DNA from: Jonesia quinghaiensis DSM 15701
Lineage (GTDB): Bacteria > Actinomycetota > Actinomycetes > Actinomycetales > Cellulomonadaceae
Assembly: GCF_000423205.1 (NCBI RefSeq)
Contig: NZ_AUHN01000004.1
Location: 434,001-498,000, forward strand
Length of the DNA stretch: 64,000 bases
Direction of reading: 5' to 3'
Made by a program: the position numbers and the translations under genes
The notes under the pieces: generated by a model
The model's database searches: none
What the model was told of the DNA's origin: nothing
What the model saw: only the letters and a program-made list of their open reading frames with translations
Shown: piece by piece, positions 46,539-56,848 of the stretch
Layout: every line of letters begins with the position of its first letter
Numbering within the stretch: position 1 is the first letter of the stretch

Positions 46539-48986
46539 TTAGGACTGGGATGTAACAGAAAGTTCGTTGCGAGTTTTTTTGTTGTTCTTTTTATTAGCAA
46601 AAAACAGTGATGTGAGTCGGGAAATGCCGCGGAAGTGTTTTCCGTTGACGATGACGAGTATTGCCTCAACCATGTCCATGCTGACTGCGCCATTTGTCAT
46701 TTTAGCGATAGCGCGGAAAGGCATATTCACCAAGAACAAGAGGTTAAGGTCTGGTTTCCCCTTTTTCTCAGAGCGACGGATAAGTGCATTGAGAATGCGA
46801 CTTGCTAGTCGAGCGAGTGGGCTGCGCGCCACACTCAACTGGCGTAATGGGTCGTTCACCCCAAGTGGGCCTGGGCGCCACTGTGCTGGAGGGAGGGGGC
46901 GTCCAAGAAGCGCAGTGAAAGCGTCATCAGAGACGCTGTGGACGTCACCGGAAAAGTAAGGAGCAAGCGCGGAGGCGTTGGGTGGGGCGCCAAGAGCAAC
47001 ACCATCGGTCACCCGGTACTCAACATCGGCGCGCAGGTCACGGATGCTGGCACCAACGTGAAGCCGGTACGTTCCGTTCTCCACAGCCCACGCGTGGGAA
47101 GACACATCGAACACCCGCACCGCCTCCGGTGCAACTTGCATGCTCACCTGAGTAGAAGCCCCAGGCGCAACCGTGACCTTCGCAAAACCAGCGAGCGACA
47201 ACTTCGCCCGCGGCACCGCACTTTTCTCAGGCCCTGACACGTAAAGCTGCACAATCTCAGAGCCTTCAACCGGGCCCGTGTTCGTTACGGTCACTGACAC
47301 AACATCGCCGGAAACAGAAACATTGGAGTACTCAAACGAGGTGTAACTCAAGCCATGACCAAAGGGATAAGCGACGTCCGCACCAGTCGTTTCAGTGAAG
47401 CGGTACCCCACAAAGATCCCCTCACGATACTCAGCTGTTGGACCAGCTGCGGGGAAGGACTTCGCGGTGGGGTGATCACTCAGACGCTCAACAAAGGTTT
47501 CAGCAAGTTTTCCACTGGGGTTGATCACACCAGTGAGGAGATCGAACACGGCGTCGGCACCGGATTGTCCGTTGAGGTACCCGTGCAAAATTGCCTTCGT
47601 GTGATGACGCCAAGGCATCTCCACCGCGCCACCAGCTGCCAACACCACAACAACGTTCGGGTTCGCTGCGCTCACAGCCTCCAACAACTCCACCTGGTTC
47701 GCTGGCAGAGCAAGATCCGAGCGGTCAATACCCTCAGATTCGTAAATTTCAGGCAGTCCAAGGAACAACACCGCAACATCAGCCTGCTGCGCGGCAGTTA
47801 CTGCGCGCTGCACCAACTCGGCGTCACCTGAACCATCACGGCGGAAGCCACGCTCCACACTCACGCAACGCACTGCGGCGCTCTCAATGGCATCGGCCGG
47901 GTTGCTTAGCGACGTCGGGTTGACCTGCGAGGACCCTGCGCCCTGGAAACGGGGACTACGAGCAAAATCCCCAATGACAGCTACACTGGTTTCAGCAGCA
48001 AGAGGTAGCACACCATCCTCATTGCGCAGCAGCACCATCGACTGGGCGGCAGCTTCACGAGCCACCTGGCTGTGAGCATCGTAGTTCACAACTTGGCGAA
48101 TAGGGGTGGAGGTGCGTTGCGCCAACGTCAACAGTTCGGTGACGCGGGCATCAACATCAGCCATGTCCAAGCGGCCAGCATCCACCGCAGCGACAATCTG
48201 ACGAGCCGAATCAAAACCAGGTGACGGCATCTCCAGTGCGCTGCCGTTGCGAACCGCAGCAACCGCATCGTTACCGCCGCCCCAGTCAGTAATAACAGCG
48301 CCAGTGAAGCCCCACTCATCACGCAAAATATCAAGAAGAAGCTCACGGTGCTCATTCGCATACACACCGTTGACCTTGTTGTAACTCGACATCAACGCCC
48401 ACGGGGCAGCCTGCTTCACCACAATCTCAAACCCAGTGAGGTAGATTTCGCGCAACGTGCGCTCATCCACCACAGAATCATTAACCATGCGCTGCAACTC
48501 TTGGCTGTTCGCCGCAAAGTGCTTAGGGGTAGCAGCAACACCCTGCGACTGCACACCCTGGACAAAACCAGCAGCCAAATGCCCACTGAGCAGTGGATCC
48601 TCCGAGTAGTACTCAAAGTTACGCCCACCTACCGGGCTGCGCTTGATGTTGAGCCCAGGGCCCAAAAGAACCTGAACACCTTGCTCCGCAGCCTCAGCAC
48701 CAATGGCTTCACCAACCCGGCGCGTCAACGTGGGGTCCCAACTATTCGACAACGTCGCAGCCGTGGGGAAACACGTGGACTTCTCCGACTCATGCAAGCC
48801 AAGGTGGTCTGACGGACCACTTTGCTTACGCAGACCGTGGGGGCCATCTGCGAAGAACATCGACGGCACACCAAGACGTGGCACAGCCCGTGATTCCCAG
48901 ACGTTCTCACCGCTGAGCAGTGCAGCCTTCTCCAGCAGGGTCATCGACTGCACGGCAGTGTCGATGTCAAGATTGGGCGTGCTCAT
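46539..48986 (-). CDS. Glycoside hydrolase family 3 (beta-glucosidase-like)
   Basis: 815 residues. GH3 N-terminal barrel (LLGPGLNIKRSPVGGRNFEYYSEDP, catalytic Asp in GAVITDWGGGNDA), C-terminal alpha/beta domain (VAVIGDFARSPRFQGAGSS), and a fibronectin-like end (VSVTVTNTGPVEGSEIVQLYVSG). About 90 extra residues follow with a hydrophobic, basic tail (LNLLFLVNMPFRAIAKM), of unknown role. No signal peptide is seen, so it acts in the cytoplasm on imported sugars. AAGGAG precedes ATG 48986; a longer frame to 49121 has no support. The 257 bases upstream contain no gene. Confidence 0.92.
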   Translation of the reverse strand: MSTPNLDIDTAVQSMTLLEKAALLSGENVWESRAVPRLGVPSMFFADGPHGLRKQSGPSDHLGLHESEKSTCFPTAATLSNSWDPTLTRRVGEAIGAEAAEQGVQVLLGPGLNIKRSPVGGRNFEYYSEDPLLSGHLAAGFVQGVQSQGVAATPKHFAANSQELQRMVNDSVVDERTLREIYLTGFEIVVKQAAPWALMSSYNKVNGVYANEHRELLLDILRDEWGFTGAVITDWGGGNDAVAAVRNGSALEMPSPGFDSARQIVAAVDAGRLDMADVDARVTELLTLAQRTSTPIRQVVNYDAHSQVAREAAAQSMVLLRNEDGVLPLAAETSVAVIGDFARSPRFQGAGSSQVNPTSLSNPADAIESAAVRCVSVERGFRRDGSGDAELVQRAVTAAQQADVAVLFLGLPEIYESEGIDRSDLALPANQVELLEAVSAANPNVVVVLAAGGAVEMPWRHHTKAILHGYLNGQSGADAVFDLLTGVINPSGKLAETFVERLSDHPTAKSFPAAGPTAEYREGIFVGYRFTETTGADVAYPFGHGLSYTSFEYSNVSVSGDVVSVTVTNTGPVEGSEIVQLYVSGPEKSAVPRAKLSLAGFAKVTVAPGASTQVSMQVAPEAVRVFDVSSHAWAVENGTYRLHVGASIRDLRADVEYRVTDGVALGAPPNASALAPYFSGDVHSVSDDAFTALLGRPLPPAQWRPGPLGVNDPLRQLSVARSPLARLASRILNALIRRSEKKGKPDLNLLFLVNMPFRAIAKMTNGAVSMDMVEAILVIVNGKHFRGISRLTSLFFANKKNNKKTRNELSVTSQS

Positions 48987-49243
48987 CAGGGGCTCCTTTG
49001 CGACAGACGTATGCAAGTCCCCGCCACAACCACCACACACGAGTGCGGGCGTTGAAGGTGCATGCTGTGCAAGAAAGCAACGGCCGGTCGAAACTGACCC
49101 CATTGTTGACGCAGCGAGCACGCTGTGGACTCAGAATGAGTCTAGGGAGCACCAAGCAGGCAAAGTGTGCCACCGGCACGACCTGTCAATTTTGCTGCAT
49201 AACCTGCCGTGCAGCCGTTGTTTCCCACCCGACGACGCCACAA

Positions 49244-50458
<1,215 letters not shown>

Positions 50459-50529
50459 CTAGCCCGCCCCCGGGGTGGGCACCCAGGACCCTACTTTCCA
50501 CTCGCCACACCCTCTCCTTCTGTCCGCCG

Positions 50530-50585
50530 CGAAAGTGGGATTCTGCCCACTTTCCCTTTCGAAAGTGGGCAGAATCCCACTTTCG
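50530..50585. repeat. Palindromic repeat A, copy 3
   Basis: 25-bp perfect arms (CGAAAGTGGGATTCTGCC...), loop CCTTTC. The two G/C changes relative to copies 1 and 2 are compensated on both arms, so the stem is kept. The loop is the reverse complement of that of copy 1. It is the main feature of the 367 bases between the glf start and the permease stop. Confidence 0.9.
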
Positions 50586-50765
50586 ATCAGGGGTGAGGTG
50601 AAGTGGGGTGGGGTGAGGTGTGTGGGGCGTGGTTGAGGAAGAGCGGACCAACGATGCGTGACGGCGCGCCTAGGTGAGACGTGTTACCCCAGCACGGGTG
50701 CCCCCGGTACGTGGCGACGCACGGCTGGCGCAGGGTGTTTGACCGGACATGATCCGGGCCCACTA

Positions 50766-51911
50766 CTACGGCACCCGCAAAATCCGCACCGGGTCACGCC
50801 GTGCAGCCACCACCGCTGGCGGCAACGACCCCATGACCGCCACGAGCAACAACAACACCACCGCCCCGCCGACAAACCGCAACGATGGCAAATGCCCGCT
50901 CGAGAAAAAAGTCACCGGCAACCCAACCAACAACCCAACCGTCACACCTACCACACCCGCAACCAAACTCTGCACAATCACCGCAACACAAATAGCGCTA
51001 CGAGACGCCCCCAACGCACGTTGCCGCCCAAAGTCCCGCCGCCGCGCAGCAACAGCCCCAGACATCGTGATACTCGTTAAAACCAGAGCCGTGAGCAGCG
51101 TCAAAATCATCATCTGGCGGGAACTACCCGCCAACGTCCCAGCCAACACCTCACGCAACTGGATTGCCTGGGCAGGCATCTCGATGCTCACCCCGCCTGG
51201 AACCGCAGCAGGGAGCACCGCCTCCACAGCGCGCGCCAACGACGCGACATCAGTGTTTGGTTCGGCCAAAACATACACATACCGCAACGGCACAACATCA
51301 TCAGTGGGCAACAACCCCCACCCAGTCAACGCACTAAGCTCACCCTCAGCAGTGAACGAATCAACCACAGGGAACACGACATCCCTTGCAGCAACAGTGC
51401 CACTGGCCTGGCTCAAACCCAATGCTTGTTGCGCATCGACCCCAAGAATCATTTCACCAGAAGCCGGGGCCCGCCCATGCGTCAACACCACGGCCGGCGG
51501 GAGGTCCCCAATGACCGTGCGCATCGGTGGGGCAACAGACATCGTGACACCCACCGCAGGGTTAGACAATGTCACTGCAGGGCCCATACCGAACGCCCAT
51601 TCCACACCCTCAAGAGCCTCAAGTTTCCCCACCGCAGAGTGATCAATACCAGCCTTCCCAGTGTTGTCAATCACCGTAATCAGGCGGGTGCCCATGGAGT
51701 TCACAGAGTCAATGACCTGCGCTTCCGTTGCCGCAGAACGACCAGTCGTGGCAAAAATAATGACACACACCACCGCGATGACCAGCGCCGCCGTGATCGT
51801 CGCAGCAGGGCGAGACACAGCCGCCCGCAACTGATCACCCACAAGCGTGAGCGTGCGAGGCCCGCGACCAAGCGGAACCTGCTGGGGTGGGCGAGAATGT
51901 TGAGGAATCAC
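50766..51911 (-). CDS. FtsX-like ABC permease
   Basis: 381 residues. It has one N-terminal helix (about residues 39-58), a large extracytoplasmic domain of about 200 residues and three helices in the C-terminal part (MMILTLLTALVLTSITMSG, AICVAVIVQSLVAGVVGVTVGLLVGL, VLLLLVAVMGSLPPAVVA). This is the MacB/FtsX topology of peptide and drug exporters that work from the membrane with an adaptor. It overlaps the ATPase gene by four bases. Confidence 0.88.
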   Translation of the reverse strand: MIPQHSRPPQQVPLGRGPRTLTLVGDQLRAAVSRPAATITAALVIAVVCVIIFATTGRSAATEAQVIDSVNSMGTRLITVIDNTGKAGIDHSAVGKLEALEGVEWAFGMGPAVTLSNPAVGVTMSVAPPMRTVIGDLPPAVVLTHGRAPASGEMILGVDAQQALGLSQASGTVAARDVVFPVVDSFTAEGELSALTGWGLLPTDDVVPLRYVYVLAEPNTDVASLARAVEAVLPAAVPGGVSIEMPAQAIQLREVLAGTLAGSSRQMMILTLLTALVLTSITMSGAVAARRRDFGRQRALGASRSAICVAVIVQSLVAGVVGVTVGLLVGLPVTFFSSGHLPSLRFVGGAVVLLLLVAVMGSLPPAVVAARRDPVRILRVP

Positions 51912-52576
51912 GACGCGCCCCCACCAATCCGGTGGAGCGCATCGGCCCGCTTCATCAAATCTGGGTCATGCGTAGCAATAACCACTGTTGCGCCACGGCG
52001 TGCGCGGGTCTGCAGCGCCTGCCACACCACCTCAGAGGTGTCCGTGTCCAAGTTACCGGTGGGTTCATCAGCGAAAATAAGGCCCGGGTTCGTCAGGAGC
52101 CCGCGACACAACCCCACACGTTGCGCTTGACCGCCCGAGATCTCACCAGGGCGGTGGTCAATACGATGCTCTACCCCAAACTCTTCAAGCAGTGCAGCCG
52201 CCTGGGCACGGGATTCCTTGCGGGTGAGACCAGCAAAAACACCAGCCTCACACACGTTGTCCAACACGGTGCGGGCAGGGTCAAGCATCGCGTCTTGGAA
52301 AATAAACCCCATGTGACTACCGCGTATCCGCGACAGCGTGGCATCGTCCAGTTGAGACACCGGCTGGTCATTGAGCGTCACAGAACCAGCTGATGGTTTG
52401 AGCAACAAAGACAAAACGTAGAGAAGTGTGGACTTTCCCGAACCCGATGCCCCAGAAAGCGCCGTTACACTTCCAGGGCGAAACGTCAGGGTGAGACCGC
52501 TGAAAATATTAGGGGCGTTCCGGGCGTAACGGAACGCCAACGCGTCACACCCAAGTGTGACCTGTTGGTTGGGCAT
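51908..52576 (-). CDS. ABC transporter ATP-binding protein (MacB/LolD type)
   Basis: 222 residues. Walker A GASGSGKST, Q-loop FIFQDAM, signature ISGGQAQRV, Walker B GLIFADEPTGNLD and the His switch IATHD are intact. It lies between the permease and adaptor genes with 2- to 4-base spacing, so the three proteins form one exporter. Confidence 0.93.
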   Translation of the reverse strand: MPNQQVTLGCDALAFRYARNAPNIFSGLTLTFRPGSVTALSGASGSGKSTLLYVLSLLLKPSAGSVTLNDQPVSQLDDATLSRIRGSHMGFIFQDAMLDPARTVLDNVCEAGVFAGLTRKESRAQAAALLEEFGVEHRIDHRPGEISGGQAQRVGLCRGLLTNPGLIFADEPTGNLDTDTSEVVWQALQTRARRGATVVIATHDPDLMKRADALHRIGGGAS

Positions 52577-52578
52577 CG

Positions 52579-53685
52579 TTATTCCTCTGACGATGTTGAG
52601 GAAGGCTGAGATGACCCCGGAGCCGTACCAGTTGCATACAATTTAACTACCTGACCTGTATCAACGCCAGACACCACAACCCTCGATCCGTCCGTTGCCT
52701 CAATGGTCACCGGGACCTTGTCACCACTAGTGGTGACAACGTAAGACGAACCATCAGGTGAGGTAGCAATCGCGGAAACGGGCACCACAGGGCCAGTCGC
52801 TTCAGGGACGAGCTGCGCCACAATATAGGGCTGTTCACCAGTGATGCTCAGCGGAATCTTGCTGCATGATTTCCCACAAATGGGTTTACCTTTTTTCGAC
52901 GTCACCGTTGCAACAACAGCACCGTCTTTGTCTGCTACGGCGCTCACCATGCCGTCCCACGTGTTCTCACCAACCACTAGGGACACCGGGGTGCCCACTA
53001 ACGGCGGCTCTGAGTTGGAGCCAACCGTGAACGTGACTGTGGGTGTGGCGCTGACATCATGAAGAATCACCGTGCCCTCCGCGATGCGCGCCCCAACGGT
53101 TACGGCCTCAGGGACGGTCACCCGGCGGGGCAGGTCGCTCAGAAACACCAATGTCCCCGACGTAACGACCCCCGTTTCCTCCTGCCCAGTGGCACGTTGC
53201 CAAGCTTTCACAGCAGTTAACGTGGCCGGCCCAAACGTTCCATTGGCGTTAGCCCAAAAATGGTTGTGCTCGGCGAGGAAAGCTTGGAGCTGCGCCACGT
53301 CGTCACCGGTCACACCAAGGGTCAAATCACGAAACGCAGGGACTTCACCTTGCGCGACATACACCGGTTTGAGGTCCACCGTGTACAACAGTTGACCCGC
53401 CGTGACCGTGTCACCGCTAGCAACGCCGATGCTTGTGACCGTGCCACCACCGCCAAATACCCCAGCATCAGCAGTGCTCCACGCAATGTCAGCGGTGAAC
53501 TGGCTGGACCGTGTGATTGTTTCTTGCGCGACTGTGTACGTCGGGTCAGACACGACCGTTTGTTCTGTGGTGGGTGGAGAAAGCACCGCCCAGGCGGCAG
53601 CGCCGCCAATCCCTAGGGCAACGGCGATACTTAACATCCACAACAGAACTGTTTTGCCGCGTCGTGGTGCTCGGGCTGAGTTCAC
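52579..53685 (-). CDS. Periplasmic-adaptor-like protein with peptidoglycan-binding domain
   Basis: 368 residues from a GTG that overlaps the lipoprotein stop (GTGA). One N-terminal helix (KTVLLWMLSIAVALGIGGAAAWAVL) precedes a HlyD-like hybrid region (VTSIGVASGDTVTAGQLLYTVDLKPVYVAQGEVPA). A peptidoglycan-binding domain 1 is inserted near residues 125-180 (DDVAQLQAFLAEHNHFWANANGTFGPATLTAVKAWQ). The C-terminus ends in a Ser-rich tail. In actinobacteria such adaptors accompany FtsX-type exporters and may anchor them to the wall. A CGKSC motif could form a disulfide. Confidence 0.85.
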   Translation of the reverse strand: MNSARAPRRGKTVLLWMLSIAVALGIGGAAAWAVLSPPTTEQTVVSDPTYTVAQETITRSSQFTADIAWSTADAGVFGGGGTVTSIGVASGDTVTAGQLLYTVDLKPVYVAQGEVPAFRDLTLGVTGDDVAQLQAFLAEHNHFWANANGTFGPATLTAVKAWQRATGQEETGVVTSGTLVFLSDLPRRVTVPEAVTVGARIAEGTVILHDVSATPTVTFTVGSNSEPPLVGTPVSLVVGENTWDGMVSAVADKDGAVVATVTSKKGKPICGKSCSKIPLSITGEQPYIVAQLVPEATGPVVPVSAIATSPDGSSYVVTTSGDKVPVTIEATDGSRVVVSGVDTGQVVKLYATGTAPGSSQPSSTSSEE

Positions 53686-54248
53686 TGGGCGAAGACCCAA
53701 CGTTCAGGGCACTCTTGGCGGAGTTTGTTTTGCTCGTCGAGACTCATTGAAAGGACGGTTTGGTCGCCATAAGGCCACCACGGTGCGCTGCTCGTTTCCC
53801 CAGACAGCGCGGTGTCAACGTATTCCTCTTCGGAGGGCATTTCACGTGACATCTTGACGCCCTGCGCGACGAGGCAGTTGTACACATCGGTCTCGAACTG
53901 GTAGTTCTCCCGCGCAGAGGCCTCGGTGACCGATGTGCCAATGCTGAGAGGGTCGATGCCCGTAATGTCTTTAGTACAGGCTTGGCTGTCCTTTGTCGCC
54001 CGCATCATTTCGGTTTCATCAGTGAACATCTCAATGATCCCACCGGACGAATCAAGTGTGAGGTCCCACCCCTTGGCGTCCATGCAGGCTTGAAGTTTCG
54101 CGGTGAACTCCTCCTCCGCTTGGGCATTGTTCGCCATCCACTCAGGCTTCTCCCAGTCTGTTTCCTGTGAAGAAAGCTGGGAACAAGCTGTGAATGTCAA
54201 CATTGCAATGCATATCAAAGTAATTCTTCTGAAATGTACATGTTTCAC
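53682..54248 (-). CDS. Putative lipoprotein
   Basis: 188 residues. It starts at GTG 54248, with GGAG seven bases upstream. A signal helix (ITLICIAMLTFTAC) ends in lipobox FTAC followed by SQLSSQE. The mature part is acidic with three Cys (ACMDAKGW, QACTKD, YNCLVAQG), as in several actinobacterial exporter-associated lipoproteins. The function is not recognised. It lies directly before the adaptor gene, overlapping by four bases, so it probably belongs to the exporter operon. Confidence 0.75.
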   Translation of the reverse strand: MKHVHFRRITLICIAMLTFTACSQLSSQETDWEKPEWMANNAQAEEEFTAKLQACMDAKGWDLTLDSSGGIIEMFTDETEMMRATKDSQACTKDITGIDPLSIGTSVTEASARENYQFETDVYNCLVAQGVKMSREMPSEEEYVDTALSGETSSAPWWPYGDQTVLSMSLDEQNKLRQECPERWVFAQ

Positions 54249-54273
54249 TAAAATACTCCATGTCCAACGAGAA

Positions 54274-54303
54274 GGGGCGCGCAAAGAGTGTACTGCGCGC
54301 CCC
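54274..54303 (-). terminator. Hairpin after the secreted peptide gene
   Basis: Perfect 9-bp arms (GGGGCGCGC / GCGCGCCCC), 8 bases beyond the 54312 stop and 26 before the lipoprotein start. TTCTCG follows on the minus strand. It probably gives partial termination, leaving the peptide gene expressed more than the exporter. Confidence 0.65.
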
Positions 54304-54311
54304 AGGCGTGA

Positions 54312-54620
54312 CTAGCGGCAGCGGTAACCGGAGGAGGCGATTTTTGGTGCTTGAACTCGAGTGTTTGTCCAGTTATTTCTTCCCGTGTAACTCGTTGCGC
54401 CTGAATTATTCTTCACGCCCTTCGACCACCCATATACCATCTTGCCGTTGAGGTATGTGCGGTGGTATGTGTCCCCTGATGTTTGTGAGGCAATAATTAC
54501 TTCGGTGCCGCATACCGGATACATGGTGTCTTGAGTAACTGCGCTTGCCGGAGTGATGCCGGCGAAGACGAATAGTGCTGCACATACTGCAGCGATTGAT
54601 GAACGTAGTAACTTGCGCAT
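54312..54620 (-). CDS. Small secreted protein, bacteriocin-like candidate
   Basis: 102 residues. It is not recognised with certainty. A clear signal peptide (MRKLLRSSIAAVCAALFVFA, cut after ITPASA at 27) leaves a mature 75-residue protein with two Cys (PVCGTE and the penultimate residue, YRCR). Many Thr, Asn, Tyr and Gly are present and the charge is basic. Size, secretion and the exporter next door recall bacteriocins such as the lactococcin 972 group, but no strong sequence match can be claimed. AGG precedes the ATG by six bases. Confidence 0.6.
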   Translation of the reverse strand: MRKLLRSSIAAVCAALFVFAGITPASAVTQDTMYPVCGTEVIIASQTSGDTYHRTYLNGKMVYGWSKGVKNNSGATSYTGRNNWTNTRVQAPKIASSGYRCR

Positions 54621-54931
54621 TTTTTACCTATCTGTCGGGTCTGTTGACCAGCACCACTTTAAGCATACTTTTTTCGGTAACTGAAGTATGAGGAAGAAGA
54701 ATACTACTTCCTTCATCGGTTGCTGGCATCGTTTGACACCTGAAAGTTACCAGTGGGGGGGTTGATGAATCAACGCCTCATCTGGTAATTCACTATATAT
54801 TCACAAATAAGATGGGCTAACGTGCAGTATACGAATCCAGCTTGAGCAGGTCGATGATTTCATACAAGGAGTGGGCAGAATCCCACTTTCGCGGCTGGGG
54901 AATAGGGGCATCGCGCGGGTAGGGTTCTCCT
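54621..54931. other. AT-rich gene-free region
   Basis: 311 bases upstream of both the secreted-peptide gene (minus) and the Imm22-like gene (plus). It is markedly AT-rich compared with the rest of the window. AGGAAG and CTTCCT arms form a small inverted repeat near 54690-54715. A half-copy of palindromic repeat A lies at 54870-54891. Confidence 0.6.
54870..54891. repeat. Half-copy of palindromic repeat A
   Basis: AGTGGGCAGAATCCCACTTTCG equals the right arm of copy 3 (50530-50585), without the left arm. It lies 40 bases before the Imm22-like start. Confidence 0.8.
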
Positions 54932-55321
54932 ATGGCCAAGACACGTTTTCAGCACTCTCAGTACCAAGCTCCACGCAAGGTTAGCGTGTGGGGCGGGCGG
55001 TTCCCCGACGCCGATGCATTCGTTAGCTACCTAGACGTCCGCGCACCCGAGGGCAAGCCCATGGCCAGCGGTTTCCTGAAAGATGTTCGCCTCGGTGACT
55101 ATGACCTTGAGGCAGCTGAAGCGGTGCACGGCGACATTGACGCCAGCCTGATTCGGGTATCGCACGGGCGTTCGTTCGCGAGCAAGGTTCGTCGTACCCT
55201 TCCAGACGGCGGCAAAATCAACGCTTTGTACGTGATTTTCGACATTGACGGCTCAAAGGCTCGCATCGTTGAGCAAAGCCGCATGCAGTTGCTGGGCGTT
55301 TTTGACTACGAAATCGGGTAA
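54932..55321 (+). CDS. Imm22-like immunity family protein
   Basis: 129 residues. The segment KVSVWGGRFPDADAFVSYLD, with a conserved Trp and an acidic C-terminal half, fits the Imm22 family of polymorphic-toxin immunity proteins. The match is by pattern and is moderate. No toxin gene is visible on either side, so it would be an orphan. It has no signal peptide. It is a single gene between the AT-rich region and the repeat-flanked AbiEi-like gene. Confidence 0.5.
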   Translation: MAKTRFQHSQYQAPRKVSVWGGRFPDADAFVSYLDVRAPEGKPMASGFLKDVRLGDYDLEAAEAVHGDIDASLIRVSHGRSFASKVRRTLPDGGKINALYVIFDIDGSKARIVEQSRMQLLGVFDYEIG

Positions 55322-55540
55322 CCCTGCAGGGCGGTGCCGCAGTACATTTAGTTGCCCCCAACCCGATGGTGCCTGGTGCCCGGTGCATGGTACCCGGCGC
55401 TCTCCCCAGCCTTGTCCCTCGCTCTCGCTTCTGCCCCCTCCCCAGCCCTATGGTGCCAGGTCTTCTCTCCTGTTCCTGCCCTCCAACTGCTGCCTGGCCT
55501 TTCTGCCTCCACCCGATCAGCGCATCGGGCCGCTTTCACG

Positions 55541-55608
55541 TGTGGCATGTTTTGGGACCGTGTGGCATGTTCTAGCCAACACACTCAGTACGAAAACATG
55601 CCACATGC
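55541..55608 (+). repeat. 68-bp inverted repeat B, left copy
   Basis: Begins TGTGGCATGTTTTGGGACCG and ends AAAACATGCCACATGC. Its inverted partner at 56849-56916 differs at one position of 68. Within each copy a second TGTGGCATGT occurs and the two ends (TGTGGCATGTTTT and AAAACATGCCACA) are themselves inverted. It occupies the 375 bases between the Imm22-like gene and the AbiEi-like gene, which also hold a run of CCCGGTGC/CCCAGC-like low-complexity sequence. Confidence 0.9.
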
Positions 55609-55696
55609 GGGAGGCGGGGGCAGGAGTAGGAGGCGGGGGTGAGGGCAATCCAGCAGTCCAGTCAGGCAAACCTCAGGCGCTGTCAAAACCAGCACC

Positions 55697-56674
55697 TCAC
55701 CGCAACGAATGTGTGAACGCAGCCACCACAAAGGCATCAACCGACCCAAGTTTGCGGGCTCCGCACCGTTGCGCGAACCCGCGAACCTTGTGCACAAACG
55801 CCGATGCGTCACGCAAATCGCGAGCAGTCACCCGCATCACCGCCCACCCGGCTGCCCGGAGCGCATCTTCTCGGAGTTTTTCAGCGAAAAGGTCCTCACG
55901 GGAACCGTACTTATCACGGCCGTCATATTCGATGATGAGGCGCAGGTCCGTACACGCAAGGTCTGCGTAGTACCGACCCCGATCAGTGTGAATCGGTAAC
56001 TGTGTGGTGACTGGCGGTAAGCCTGCCGCGACCACCAACGCTCGTGTTCGTGTTTCGCCAGGAGATTCACTGCCTGCGCTGGCATGTTTGAGAACCCACG
56101 CCGCCCGTTTAGTGCCACGGCGATCGGGCATCGCCTCCACAATGCCCATGGCCGCATCGCGGTCAAGCCCGAGAGCAGCGGCTGAATCCGCGACCACCAA
56201 CGCATCAACGACATTGAGTTGGCGTGCACAATCAACAACAGTCCGCTCGGCGCTGGTAATTGGCAACCCTTCATGGGTACTGAGGTGACCTGGTGACACC
56301 TCTTGCCGGTGCACAATTACTCCCACTTTGCCGCGTGAGCCACCCCGGCTTTCAGTGACGTGCACGGTCGTCTCGTCACCGGGGTAGATCATGCCGTGGA
56401 GTAACGCTGCGCTTGCGTGACTCATCGCAGCACGCGCAGATAAAGAGGGGCCGACTGCGGCGATATGGGCATATTGCCGCTTGCGAATGTCCTCGAAAGA
56501 GTTGCCATGCGGGTAATGTTCCGCATCTACGTAACGCCCTGGGAGTATGCGAACCAGACGCCGCTGCGCGACGAGTTTCCGTAGTTCGCCCCGCGAAATG
56601 TCCGCGCTTGTGATGATGGCGGGAAGGGTGGGGCGAGTGAGTGGCACTTGAGGCCGTGGTCTGTGCACATGCAT
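55697..56674 (-). CDS. AbiEi-like/DUF559 endonuclease-fold protein
   Basis: 325 residues from the ATG at 56674; the frame extends to 56770 but with no better start. Residues 20-60 resemble the AbiEi antitoxin helix-turn-helix region (ISRGELRKLVAQRRLVRILPGRYVD). The middle part (AAMSHASAALLHG to SAERTVVDCARQL) is the AbiEi C-terminal type. The end carries a VSR/DUF559-like nuclease core (YADLACTDLRLIIEYDGRDKYG, KLREDALRAAGWAVMRVTA). Such single proteins occur widely in actinobacteria; their biological role is not known. It stands alone between the two inverted repeats. Confidence 0.75.
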   Translation of the reverse strand: MHVHRPRPQVPLTRPTLPAIITSADISRGELRKLVAQRRLVRILPGRYVDAEHYPHGNSFEDIRKRQYAHIAAVGPSLSARAAMSHASAALLHGMIYPGDETTVHVTESRGGSRGKVGVIVHRQEVSPGHLSTHEGLPITSAERTVVDCARQLNVVDALVVADSAAALGLDRDAAMGIVEAMPDRRGTKRAAWVLKHASAGSESPGETRTRALVVAAGLPPVTTQLPIHTDRGRYYADLACTDLRLIIEYDGRDKYGSREDLFAEKLREDALRAAGWAVMRVTARDLRDASAFVHKVRGFAQRCGARKLGSVDAFVVAAFTHSLR

Positions 56675-56848
56675 GACTGTAAAGAACTGGCGCAGGCGAA
56701 TTTCCCCAGAGCCGTAGAACCTGTGGAACTTGAGGTAAAGACTCGCCGAACACCCCTGTGGACAACCCAAAGCGCCAAACCCTTCACGATGCGTGCGGGA
56801 TGACGTCTCCTAACCGCCTATGCCACCCCGACGCATCGAGCCACTCTT

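Noticed and set aside
50749-51642. Long plus-strand frame (297 codons) opposite the FtsX permease gene
   Set aside because: Low-complexity Thr/Asn/Pro protein with no domain. The opposite strand carries a clear permease with a coupled ATPase gene.
54312-54620. Confident lactococcin 972 family assignment
   Set aside because: Size and secretion fit, but I could not match the family's characteristic Trp/Gly/Tyr pattern.
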